Source: a virus. From it: a stretch of 21,040 bases of DNA. The translations under genes and the position numbers were made by a program. The stretch is from the IMG/VR virus record IMGVR_UViG_3300044620_000353, positions 1 to 21,040 of that record; one strand, given 5' to 3'. Positions 8,718 through 15,225 of the stretch are shown here, piece by piece; positions within the stretch are counted from its first letter, which is position 1; every line of letters begins with the position of its first letter. The notes beneath the pieces are model-generated. The model worked only from the letters and a program-made list of their open reading frames with translations. It was not told the origin of the DNA and ran no database searches.

Positions 8718-9782
8718 ATGACAAGAAAACTCAAGATAGCAGTTTCTGCAATTAGTAAAAATGAATCACAATTTGTAAAGCGATTTTGTGATTCGGCAAA
8801 AGATGCAGATTTAATCTTAATTGCGGATACAGGCTCATCTGATGACACTATCCAACAAGCAATGAATTGTGGCGCACTTGTCTATGACATTTGCATTAGC
8901 CCTTGGCGGTTTGATTTAGCAAGAAATGCCGCTATTGCATTGCTTCCAAGAGATATTGATATTGTTATCAGCCTTGATTTAGATGAAGTACTAGAACCAA
9001 ACTGGCGTAAAGAAATTGAGCGCGTTTGGATTGATGGAACAACCAGACTTCGCTACAAATTTGATTGGGGTTGCGGAATCTCTTTCTTTTACGAAAAGAT
9101 ATTCTCCCGTCATGGTTACAGATTCCATCATGCAGTCCATGAGTATCCCCGACCAGATGGTCGCATCCAAGAAATCTATGCGCATACAGATATGTTGTTA
9201 GTTAGGCATCTGCCCGACAACACCAAATCCCGCGGTCAATATATGCCGCTACTTGAACTGGCGGTCAAGGAAGACCCTTTCTGCCCTCGCAATGCGTTTT
9301 ATTTTGCTAGGGAGTTAACCTTCTATTCACGTTGGGAAGAAGCGATTGTGGCGCTTCATAAGTACCTTGCAATGCCCGAAGCCGTTTGGAATACCGAAAG
9401 AAGTTATGCCATGCGTTTGTTGGGCAAATCGTATGAAAACTTAAAGAACAACCAGCAAGCATTTAAGTGGTATCAAATGGCAACAATTGAATGTCCAACC
9501 AGCCGTGAGCCGTGGGTGGATTTGTCGGTGTTTGCCTATATGCAAATGGATTGGGAATTGAGTTATTACACGGCTAAAAAGGCTTTGTCAATTAAAGATA
9601 AAGCCTTGGTTTACACAATGGACCCAAGTGCATGGGAGGAAAAACCCTATATGTACGCATCCATTGCCGCTTGGCATCTTGGAAAGATTGAAGAAGCAAG
9701 ACAACTTAACGAAGAAGCCTTAAAATTCTCACCAGAAAATCCCCTTCTTTTATCTAACCGTGAAGCAATGAAAAATGCCTGA
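8718..9782 (+). CDS. Family 2 glycosyltransferase with C-terminal TPR-like repeats
   Basis: This 354-aa protein is preceded by AGGA 6 nt before ATG. The N-terminal GT-A domain shows KIAVSAISKNES and LILIADTGSSDDT (about 33-44), the nucleotide-sugar binding segment. The metal-binding DLDE follows at 87-90 inside VISLDLDEVLEPNW. The C-terminal half (about 195-354) has helical repeats resembling TPRs (LLGKSYENLKNNQQAFKWY, AAWHLGKIEEARQLNEEAL). It presumably transfers a sugar from a nucleotide donor. The acceptor is unknown; a tail fibre protein from the same operon or a host surface glycan are both plausible. GT2-TPR proteins occur in several phages near structural genes. Confidence 0.85.
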   Translation: MTRKLKIAVSAISKNESQFVKRFCDSAKDADLILIADTGSSDDTIQQAMNCGALVYDICISPWRFDLARNAAIALLPRDIDIVISLDLDEVLEPNWRKEIERVWIDGTTRLRYKFDWGCGISFFYEKIFSRHGYRFHHAVHEYPRPDGRIQEIYAHTDMLLVRHLPDNTKSRGQYMPLLELAVKEDPFCPRNAFYFARELTFYSRWEEAIVALHKYLAMPEAVWNTERSYAMRLLGKSYENLKNNQQAFKWYQMATIECPTSREPWVDLSVFAYMQMDWELSYYTAKKALSIKDKALVYTMDPSAWEEKPYMYASIAAWHLGKIEEARQLNEEALKFSPENPLLLSNREAMKNA

Positions 9783-9954
9783 AATATCAACAACTGATGC
9801 CAGACTTAGTACGCATGAAGAAGTATGCGCCCTTCGTTATGAGCAAATTAATGCCCGTTTAAAACGGTTAGAAAGCATCCTAATTAAAGCCTGTGGCACT
9901 ATGCTTGTGGCTATGGCTGGCGTGGTTTATTCTTCTTTGATGCATTTGAAATAA
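9775..9954 (+). CDS. XhlA-like small coiled-coil membrane protein
   Basis: This 59-residue protein starts at ATG 9775, overlapping the glycosyltransferase end by 8 nt. The N-terminal half is a likely amphipathic helix or coiled coil (EEVCALRYEQINARLKRLES). The C-terminal half is one hydrophobic span (ACGTMLVAMAGVVYSSLM). This layout matches XhlA-type haemolysin/holin-accessory proteins that sit at the inner membrane in phage lysis cassettes. Four further genes of the lysis region follow. The assignment rests on size, topology and context. Confidence 0.7.
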   Translation: MPEISTTDARLSTHEEVCALRYEQINARLKRLESILIKACGTMLVAMAGVVYSSLMHLK

Positions 9955-9959
9955 TGTCT

Positions 9960-9973
9960 GGGAGTTAAAAATT
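9960..9973 (+). promoter_or_regulatory. Ribosome binding site with apparent ATT start codon
   Basis: GGGAG at 9960-9964 is followed by TTAAAA and then ATT at 9971-9973, giving a normal 6-nt spacing. The first in-frame ATG (9995) has no Shine-Dalgarno in front of it (CTTACCGCTTTTGCA). Reading from ATT gives (M)DPLTAFAMANAAFKGVKA. This matches the N-terminus I recognise in phage proteins that begin MDPLTAFA. Confidence 0.6.
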
Positions 9974-10450
9974 GACCCGCTTACCGCTTTTGCAATGGCA
10001 AATGCTGCCTTTAAAGGCGTTAAAGCATTGGTATCAGCAGGGCGGGAAATTGAGGATGTTGTTGGTCAATTAGGCAAATGGTACACAGCCGCGGCTAACT
10101 TTTACGTTGGCGCAAATCAAAAGAAAAAGCCTAAGTTATTTGGCAAATCCCAAAGTGGGATGTCGGTCGAAGAAGAAGCAATGCAAATTGCTGTTGCTCG
10201 CGAGACAATGCGAAAACAGGATATGCAATTGCAGAGCATGATAAAGATGCGCTACGGCATGGATGTGTACAAGCAGATGATGGACTTGCGGATTAAGTTA
10301 CAAAAAGAAAGATTAAAAGAAGAAGAAAATTTGCGAAAAGCAAAGATGAAATTTCACAATGATTTGTGGTTTGCAACCAGTGGCATTATTGTTGTGTTAA
10401 TTTTCTTTTTATTTCTGTGGAACATAATGACTTACACGGGGAAAAAATGA
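9971..10450 (+). CDS. Lysis-region protein with C-terminal membrane span, apparent ATT start
   Basis: The product is about 159 aa from ATT 9971, or 151 aa from ATG 9995. The N-terminal part (DPLTAFAMANAAFKGVKALV ... VGQLGKWYTAAANFY) is followed by a long charged helix with coiled-coil character (about 60-130, KLQKERLKEEENLRKAKMKF). One strongly hydrophobic span sits near the C-terminus (SGIIVVLIFFLFLWNIM). The topology is a cytoplasmic helical domain anchored at its end. It overlaps the next gene by ATGA. The lysis context suggests a membrane-associated accessory of lysis, but no catalytic motif is present and the role is unknown. Confidence 0.7.
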   Translation: MDPLTAFAMANAAFKGVKALVSAGREIEDVVGQLGKWYTAAANFYVGANQKKKPKLFGKSQSGMSVEEEAMQIAVARETMRKQDMQLQSMIKMRYGMDVYKQMMDLRIKLQKERLKEEENLRKAKMKFHNDLWFATSGIIVVLIFFLFLWNIMTYTGKK

Positions 10451-11058
10451 GTGAGGATAAAACAAACGATATATTGAGCAAAGTTTTATCCTATGTGGAT
10501 AGCCCGTTTAAACTGTTTGCCATATTGCTTATGGCCGTATTTACCTTTGCAGGGTACTTTGTTTGGCAAAACCAAGCCTTTTTGTTTGAGGCGTATAAAG
10601 AGAATAAAAAACTACCAACAATTGTTGAAGACCGAGCCGAGGATGTGGCGGCTCATCTGTTTAAGAATTCGGATGCGGCAATTGTTGCCATTTTTAAAGT
10701 CAATCCTTTGTTTGGCACAAGGGTGTTGTTTCGAGCATATACCCGTGAAGGCAGAGACAGAACCCATGAAGGTTTAGATGTTGGCCTTTTTACTCAGAGT
10801 TCTGCCAACAACCGTGATGTGGTTGCATTGATGGCCAATGAAATACCCTGTAGCGAATACACCGTAGCACAAAGTGAAATTGGGCTTTGGTACATTGAAA
10901 AAGGCGTAACCTTTGGATGCCGAGTTAGTGTGCCGCCAGAGCAAGGGCGCTTTGTTGGGCAAATCACCGTTGGTTGGGAAAAAGAGCCAAAGGATTTACA
11001 CAAAGCAATGGGTATGTTACAAATTGCAAGTACGATGCTAGCGAGGGCAAAACAATGA
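10447..11058 (+). CDS. Membrane-anchored protein of the lysis region
   Basis: This 203-aa protein starts at ATG 10447, overlapping the upstream TGA. One membrane span lies near the N-terminus (LFAILLMAVFTFAGYFVW, about 22-39). A soluble domain of about 160 residues follows (AAIVAIFKVNPLFGTRVLF ... GVTFGCRVSVP ... GQITVGWEKEP). The alternating beta pattern with a late glycine-rich strand recalls GAF-like sensory folds, but ligand residues cannot be assigned. It ends in an ATGA overlap with the holin gene. The function is unknown. Tight coupling to lysis genes suggests a modulator of lysis or an envelope-associated factor. Confidence 0.65.
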   Translation: MSEDKTNDILSKVLSYVDSPFKLFAILLMAVFTFAGYFVWQNQAFLFEAYKENKKLPTIVEDRAEDVAAHLFKNSDAAIVAIFKVNPLFGTRVLFRAYTREGRDRTHEGLDVGLFTQSSANNRDVVALMANEIPCSEYTVAQSEIGLWYIEKGVTFGCRVSVPPEQGRFVGQITVGWEKEPKDLHKAMGMLQIASTMLARAKQ

Positions 11059-11513
11059 TTGGACTTGATGCACTTTTATCGGTTGGTGGAAAACTTATAG
11101 ACAAGTTAATACCGGACCCAGAAGCCAAAGCCAAGGCGCAACTTGAACTGTCAAAGATGGCGCAAGATGGCGAGTTGGCAAAAATGGCCAATGAAACCAA
11201 GTTGCTAGAATTAAACAACGCCAACACCGACAGCGCAAGGGAAATGAACGCCAAGGTTCAAGAATCTACAAACGCTTCATGGCTTGCTAAAAACACTGCA
11301 TATGCGCTTGATATTGGCATCGTTACGGCCACCATATTCCTAGCGTGGTTTGCCTTTATGAAGGGCGTTCCAGAGGCTAATAAAGAACTTGTTTACATGG
11401 CGCTTGGTTCATTAATCACAATGTGCGGCACAGTGTTAAATTTTCATCGTGGAAGTTCACAAGGTTCAAAAGACAAAAATTCTGAAATTCAAGCATTGAA
11501 AGATAAAAAATGA
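11055..11513 (+). CDS. Holin, 3TM family
   Basis: This 152-aa protein starts at ATG 11055, overlapping the upstream stop (ATGA). The N-terminus (LDALLSVGGKLIDKLIPDPE, then AKAKAQLELSKMAQDGEL) is the typical opening of the Holin_3TMs family (PF11351). Two clear hydrophobic spans follow (AYALDIGIVTATIFLAWFAFM and LVYMALGSLITMCGTVLNF), then a charged tail ending KDKK. Holins collect in the inner membrane and open it at a set time so the endolysin can reach the cell wall. The gene is coupled directly to the endolysin by another ATGA. Confidence 0.85.
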   Translation: MIGLDALLSVGGKLIDKLIPDPEAKAKAQLELSKMAQDGELAKMANETKLLELNNANTDSAREMNAKVQESTNASWLAKNTAYALDIGIVTATIFLAWFAFMKGVPEANKELVYMALGSLITMCGTVLNFHRGSSQGSKDKNSEIQALKDKK

Positions 11514-11956
11514 ACTTAACACCGCATTTCACATTAGAAGAATTAACACACACCGACCACAGAACCTTGGATAACACCCCAAATGAAACTGAACTTGCAA
11601 ACATTCAAAGATTGGCTCAATTCCTTGAGGCAGTCAAAACCGTTCTTGGTGGTAAACCAATTATGGTTAACAGTGCGTTCAGGTCTAAAGCGGTAAATGA
11701 CGCGGTAGGCAGCAAAGACACATCACAGCACCGGATTGGTTGTGCGGCTGATATTCGAGTGCCAGGCATGACCCCAGACCAAGTTGTCAGGGCTATCATC
11801 GCGTCTGATTTACCTTACCATCAGGTTATCAGAGAATTTTCAGACCCAATAAAAGGTGGCGGTTGGACGCACGTTAGTATTACTAACAAATCAAATGAAA
11901 CGCCTAAAAAACAAGCATTAATTATTGACAAACAAGGAACTAGGCTATTCGCGTAA
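11510..11956 (+). CDS. Endolysin, peptidase M15 family
   Basis: This 148-aa protein matches the Peptidase_M15_3 type. Zinc-ligand motifs are SQHRIGCAADI (His74, Asp81) and GGWTHVS (His121), with NSAFRSKAVN upstream as in D-Ala-D-Ala carboxypeptidase-like lysins. It is expected to cleave peptide bonds in peptidoglycan cross-links. No signal peptide is present, so access to the wall depends on the adjacent holin. The 3' end overlaps the convergent minus-strand nuclease gene by 17 nt, and no terminator is visible between them. Confidence 0.9.
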   Translation: MNLTPHFTLEELTHTDHRTLDNTPNETELANIQRLAQFLEAVKTVLGGKPIMVNSAFRSKAVNDAVGSKDTSQHRIGCAADIRVPGMTPDQVVRAIIASDLPYHQVIREFSDPIKGGGWTHVSITNKSNETPKKQALIIDKQGTRLFA

Positions 11957-12218
11957 GTGCCGCGGTGGTTAAATCCAGCAATTCGTGTTCGCTTATGCCG
12001 TAGTGTTTTTCAAATCCTTTGTGGCCAAGCCCATGAACGCCTTTGTTACCTCGGTGATGCTCTGGGCATAAACCAATAACAGGGGCGTTGTCTCGTTTAC
12101 CGCCAAATCTGCGGATGTGGTGGATTTCACAAGGCGTTTGTCCAAAGGCAAGATATCGGCACAAAATGCACCCAAGTGATGCAACTTGTTCATAGTGTTT
12201 CTTTGTAATATTTTTCAT
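11940..12218 (-). CDS. HNH nuclease, Ref-like
   Basis: The chosen start gives 92 aa (MKNITKKHYEQVASLGC). A longer frame exists, but the extra 18 residues overlap the upstream gene and look non-coding. Zinc and HNH features are CILC, then CEIHHI, then GLCPEHHRG, followed by GVHGLGHKGFEKHYG. This pattern resembles the RecA-dependent nuclease Ref of phage P1 and relatives (Ref_like/RecA_dep_nuc). Such enzymes cut DNA within RecA filaments in phage recombination. It is the last gene of the minus-strand cluster and overlaps the upstream nuclease gene by 29 nt. Confidence 0.8.
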   Translation of the reverse strand: MKNITKKHYEQVASLGCILCRYLAFGQTPCEIHHIRRFGGKRDNAPVIGLCPEHHRGNKGVHGLGHKGFEKHYGISEHELLDLTTAALTRIA

Positions 12219-12702
12219 CAAATGGATAAAGTTCAGATTGAGCAACAGAGTAAAATTCACCCCGACCAACATTTCTTAGGTTATCAGGATGAAGAAACCT
12301 TGCTCGCCCAATCCATCCGACAAGCCGAATATGAGATGCGTGAATTTCTGTTAAGACAAAAATTGCGGCTGGCTTGGCGACAGAACCTCGCACAGCATTG
12401 AGATTACCGCCTACGGTTGTTGTGCTTTTAACCTCCAGTGGCCTGCCATCACTCAAGGTTAAATCGGCGCCAAACTTTCTAAAATTACAATTGAAATCAA
12501 AGTTTAGATTAAGTGTTTTGGCCACAGCATATTCAGTAATAACCCCATCAACACACATTTGAACAGGGTCTTTGCTGGTGTCTTGTCTGCCTTCAGAAAC
12601 ATTTTGTGCTGTTATTTTGTGGCGCATTTGGCCAATAAACTGGCAAATCTCATATTCTGTTTTTGTTAAATAGATATTAATGTATCTTTTATTGTGGTTC
12701 AT
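12190..12702 (-). CDS. Predicted PD-(D/E)XK nuclease
   Basis: This 170-aa protein starts MNHNKRYINIYLTKTEY with an ATGA overlap to the gene upstream. Residues GVITEYAVAK (Glu57), FGADLTL (Asp80) and RPLEVKSTT (Glu90, Lys92) form the order expected of the PD-(D/E)XK superfamily. The later part (AAIFVLTEIHASHIRLVGWI) is the beta-rich core that usually follows. The N-terminal 45 residues look helical and may bind DNA. It could process branched or foreign DNA or act as a phage-encoded restriction-like nuclease. The fold is fairly secure from motifs, but the substrate is unknown. Confidence 0.7.
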   Translation of the reverse strand: MNHNKRYINIYLTKTEYEICQFIGQMRHKITAQNVSEGRQDTSKDPVQMCVDGVITEYAVAKTLNLNFDFNCNFRKFGADLTLSDGRPLEVKSTTTVGGNLNAVRGSVAKPAAIFVLTEIHASHIRLVGWIGRARFLHPDNLRNVGRGEFYSVAQSELYPFDEKYYKETL

Positions 12703-13154
12703 AAAACGACCACTTCTTTGGCTTTGCTTTGGATGCGTTGACGGGTTTTGATAATCATTTTTTCGTACTGGCTGCGGGGAATGCTTCGCCTTTGCAAATC
12801 GTGGTATTCGAAAACCTCGCGCAAAGCATTTATTCCCGTTCCTGATAGTCCCATCCGCATAGTGCTTTGATAACGCAATGCGGCTTGTTCTAGGGCCTCT
12901 TGTGCGGCTTTGCAATAGGGCAAGGCTTCTGGCCCGATGCCTTCTATTGCCATGACCTCACAAATGTTCATCATGTCGGTCAATTCTTGCCAATCCTGAA
13001 GTGTTCCTAGACCCCTTGTCATTGCATCGAGCGAGGCCAGTTCAGTCATTCGCAGTTTATCCAATATATGTTCTTGGGTAATGCCAGCGCCAGTAATGGC
13101 ATGATGGATAACATCCAAAAGTTTCCAATGCTTGCGTTTAGTCTGCTTTTTCAT
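12699..13154 (-). CDS. Conserved phage protein of unknown function, helical
   Basis: This 151-aa protein has both ends fixed by ATGA overlaps with its neighbours. It begins with a basic stretch (MKKQTKRKHWKLLDVIHHAI). It is predicted almost wholly helical, ending in LREVFEYHDLQRRSIPRSQY followed by a short basic helix and EVVVL. The last part recalls small proteins found in accessory regions of proteobacterial phages. No catalytic or zinc motif is visible. The position right before two nucleases may matter, but no role can be assigned. Confidence 0.7.
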   Translation of the reverse strand: MKKQTKRKHWKLLDVIHHAITGAGITQEHILDKLRMTELASLDAMTRGLGTLQDWQELTDMMNICEVMAIEGIGPEALPYCKAAQEALEQAALRYQSTMRMGLSGTGINALREVFEYHDLQRRSIPRSQYEKMIIKTRQRIQSKAKEVVVL

Positions 13155-13402
13155 TTCATTAAACCCCGAACAAATTGGGCAAATGACTGAGCCGTATCAC
13201 CAAATGGCTTCATTTTTTCAAATTCTTTGGCCACTTCTTCTAGCGTTTTATTGCGTACTGGACAGTTTCTGCCTTGTGTACAGTCATAAGTGCAACAGTC
13301 CATACCGCTAGATTTATTGGATCGCAATATCTGCTTTCCAAGGTTACTATTTTGCTCAACCATGTTGAAAGCCTCATCTTCTTCTGGAGTCCAGTCAGTC
13401 AT
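13151..13402 (-). CDS. Small Cys-rich phage protein
   Basis: This 83-aa protein starts MTDWTPEEDEAF; both ends make ATGA overlaps. The centre contains GMDCCTYDCTQGRNCPVRNK, a cysteine cluster (C-C-x3-C-x5-C) found in many small phage proteins and possibly a metal site. The longer open frame upstream lies inside the previous gene and is rejected. No function is known to me. Confidence 0.7.
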   Translation of the reverse strand: MTDWTPEEDEAFNMVEQNSNLGKQILRSNKSSGMDCCTYDCTQGRNCPVRNKTLEEVAKEFEKMKPFGDTAQSFAQFVRGLMK

Positions 13403-13620
13403 AGATTTTTCTCCTTGAGTTTGGCTTCTGTACGCTTCATCAACTCCCAATCTGAATCTGTGCTTTCCCACAACTCGTTAGCCTCCTCATCAGTCAGCCC
13501 TAGCCATGTGCGCTGTTCTTCAAGGGCTTCAATTAACTTGTCTATGTATTCTTGAGCGTTGCAGTATCGGCATCCATCGCCTACAAGTTTGGTTCGTAAA
13601 TCACATTGGCATTTACTCAT
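13399..13620 (-). CDS. Small phage protein with N-terminal Cys motifs
   Basis: This 73-aa protein carries two cysteine pairs near the N-terminus (KCQCDL and GCRYCNAQ), a possible zinc-binding head. An acidic helical tail follows (LIEALEEQRTWLGLTDEEANELWESTD). It is coupled by ATGA to genes on both sides in the minus-strand operon. The function is unknown. Confidence 0.65.
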   Translation of the reverse strand: MSKCQCDLRTKLVGDGCRYCNAQEYIDKLIEALEEQRTWLGLTDEEANELWESTDSDWELMKRTEAKLKEKNL

Positions 13621-14132
13621 GCTTCCCCCTTAATGCCGTGTGCGGCTTCGATTGCTCGGGCAAAGTGAATATCAGTATGTTGATGCGAACTAGCGCAGTC
13701 AGCAATGATTAGCGTAATCTCCTCATCCGTCAGCGGCTTGCGCTGTGGTGGGGTGGTGTAGAGCCTTGAACCATCAGGCAGTAGACTTGTTGAGTCAGCG
13801 CGATAGATAAAACTACACATTTGCCCATGCACTTCTTTTGTTTCAACATACGCCACAGGCTCATCCTTCGCTCCTTGATGTGCTGGGGTAATGTAGACAT
13901 CGCTGTAATAAAGGTTCTGCGTGACAACCTTTCCGTCTTCAAACCAAGTCTTTGTCCCGACTACAGGCTCATCCTTCGCTTCTAGTGCGGCTTTAATGGC
14001 GGTGATGGCATCTCGACATTGAACAACCTCGTACAAACCGCCTGAGATAGACGCATCCAACACCTTGGGAGAATCATCTAAAACGCCTTCCAACGCCTCC
14101 AATGCAAGGCGTAATGCTTCGTCTTTAGTCAT
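13617..14132 (-). CDS. Modular phage accessory protein with repeated AKDEPV linker
   Basis: This 171-aa protein is preceded by AGGTG 6 nt before ATG. The N-terminus (DEALRLALEALEG) and the segment CRDAITAIKAALEAKDEPV are followed by a second AKDEPVAYVE. The C-terminus is RKPLTDEEITLIIADC ... FARAIEAAHGIKGEA. These blocks recur in different combinations in small phage accessory proteins, so the gene looks built from exchangeable modules. An 18-bp identical direct repeat (13855-13872 and 13963-13980) encodes the two linkers. The function is unknown. Confidence 0.75.
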   Translation of the reverse strand: MTKDEALRLALEALEGVLDDSPKVLDASISGGLYEVVQCRDAITAIKAALEAKDEPVVGTKTWFEDGKVVTQNLYYSDVYITPAHQGAKDEPVAYVETKEVHGQMCSFIYRADSTSLLPDGSRLYTTPPQRKPLTDEEITLIIADCASSHQHTDIHFARAIEAAHGIKGEA

Positions 14133-14290
14133 GTTTTCACCTGTAAAGATTTAGGTACATAAATGCAGGCTCTGTCTTTGGAATTTTTGACGTTCACAAA
14201 GTACTGAGCATTAGCAACCTGATAGCGTTTGCAGTTTTCGCACTTATCATCAGGTCTGTTTGGCAGACAAGCAACAATTTTTCCCATCAT
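14129..14290 (-). CDS. Small protein with CxxC motif
   Basis: This 53-aa protein starts at ATG 14290 (MMGKIVACLPNRPDD) by ATGA overlap with the gene upstream. It contains KCENCKRYQ and a later RACIYVP, so the three or four cysteines may bind zinc. The extended frame to 14374 lies within the upstream gene and is rejected. It overlaps the downstream gene by ATGA as well. Confidence 0.6.
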   Translation of the reverse strand: MMGKIVACLPNRPDDKCENCKRYQVANAQYFVNVKNSKDRACIYVPKSLQVKT

Positions 14291-14616
14291 GTTGTTGCCC
14301 TTCCTTCTGCGCGGTTGGAAGACTCTAAACTGCGCCAGACAGCGATTTTGGCCTCTGCCGCTACCATGAGCCATCTAAGGCGTTCAGACTCTGCTACAGC
14401 CGTTTCTAGGGCTTTTAAATGGGCTTTGTATTCAGGGTGGGAATAGGCGTAGGTTTCTTTGGCTGATTCTGTCTTTTCCCGACTGGCTGCCATGAGCATG
14501 GCTTTGATTGTTTTGCGGTATTCGGTCATATAGACCACGTTGGCCTTGGCTTGGGCGTAGCCAGGCGCGTTGTCGCGAATGAAATCAAGTGCTTTAAATG
14601 GTGAAATATCTTCCAT
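14287..14616 (-). CDS. Conserved helical phage protein
   Basis: This 109-aa protein is preceded by AGGAG at good spacing. The sequence PFKALDFIRDNAPGYAQAKA ... VYMTEYRKTIKAMLM ... ERLRWLMVAAEAKIAVWR ... SSNRAEGRA reads as a long helical protein. I recognise the pattern as common in replication and accessory regions of proteobacterial phages, without a known function. It lies one base after the stop of the upstream gene. Confidence 0.7.
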   Translation of the reverse strand: MEDISPFKALDFIRDNAPGYAQAKANVVYMTEYRKTIKAMLMAASREKTESAKETYAYSHPEYKAHLKALETAVAESERLRWLMVAAEAKIAVWRSLESSNRAEGRATT

Positions 14617-14617
14617 T

Positions 14618-14833
14618 TCACAACTCCTGAATGGTTACGCGGTAGGCTTTGCCCTGCATATCCACAATGTCAATGGTTTTGACAGTAGAGTTAAATACGC
14701 CATCAAAGTCTAAGTCCAGTTTGATGCGACCCACCTTGTCAAGCAGGTTTTCTTGGTCAAACTGCATTAGTGACTTTTGAACAATGTTTGCGATGTAATC
14801 GCAGTATGAAAGTTTGAATGATTGCTTCATCAT
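14618..14833 (-). CDS. Small phage protein of unknown function
   Basis: This 71-aa protein starts MMKQSFKLSYCDYIANIVQK and overlaps the replication loader gene by ATGA. A helical first half is followed by a beta-rich second half (GRIKLDLDFDGVFNSTVKTI ... YRVTIQEL). No catalytic motif or membrane span is seen. Confidence 0.6.
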   Translation of the reverse strand: MMKQSFKLSYCDYIANIVQKSLMQFDQENLLDKVGRIKLDLDFDGVFNSTVKTIDIVDMQGKAYRVTIQEL

Positions 14834-15225
14834 GTTTTCCTTAAGTATTGAGATTTAAGTTCTGCTAATTTTGCCAATGCTTCTGCTTTGGCTTTGTCGG
14901 TCTGCATTTGCTCATGCAGAGTTGGTTTCCTTTCAAGTCTTGGTAATGGTTTAACGGGGATTTCAGGACCTGCGTTGCACAGATTCCTAAACTTAATTGC
15001 GCTAGGAATAAACTCGCCATCCAGTTTGGCAATGGCAAAGTCCATGCTTGGTCGGTATGTCAGGAACTTGCCCAACTGGTTTTTCCATTCTTGTCGAACA
15101 AACTCTGGGTCAAGACCATCAAAATGTCGGTTAAATGGCGCACCAAAGATGGCCATCATTCGGCCAAAAATGTAATCAAGCCCTTGGTCTGCTGTGCAAA
15201 AATCATTCTCCAAGTAATTTGACAT
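14830..15225 (-). CDS. Lambda P-like helicase loader candidate
   Basis: This 131-aa protein starts at ATG 15225, preceded by GGAGGAGG in the mRNA sense. The longer TTG start would place that binding site inside the gene. The block DYIFGRMMAIFGAPFNRHFD, then EFVRQEWKNQLGKFL, then GEFIPSAIKFRNLCN parallels the region of lambda P-type proteins that ends in a proline-rich FxPSxxxF motif. It directly follows the DUF1376 protein gene, as P follows O in lambda, with a 23-nt overlap. The probable role is to bring the host replicative helicase to the phage origin. It is short compared with lambda P, so the assignment is moderate. Confidence 0.6.
   Translation of the reverse strand: MSNYLENDFCTADQGLDYIFGRMMAIFGAPFNRHFDGLDPEFVRQEWKNQLGKFLTYRPSMDFAIAKLDGEFIPSAIKFRNLCNAGPEIPVKPLPRLERKPTLHEQMQTDKAKAEALAKLAELKSQYLRKT

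Noticed and set aside
10366-10446. Extended start of the 203-aa lysis-region protein
   Set aside because: The extension lies inside the upstream gene; ATG 10447 makes the ATGA overlap used throughout the phage.
10974-11054. Extended start of the holin
   Set aside because: Extension overlaps the upstream gene; the family N-terminus begins at ATG 11055.
11930-11975. Bidirectional terminator between the convergent endolysin and HNH genes
   Set aside because: The genes overlap and there is no stem-loop with T-run on either strand.
12703-12915. Extension of the PD-(D/E)XK protein by 71 residues
   Set aside because: Arg/Ser-rich shadow of the neighbouring gene; ATG 12702 overlaps its stop as ATGA.
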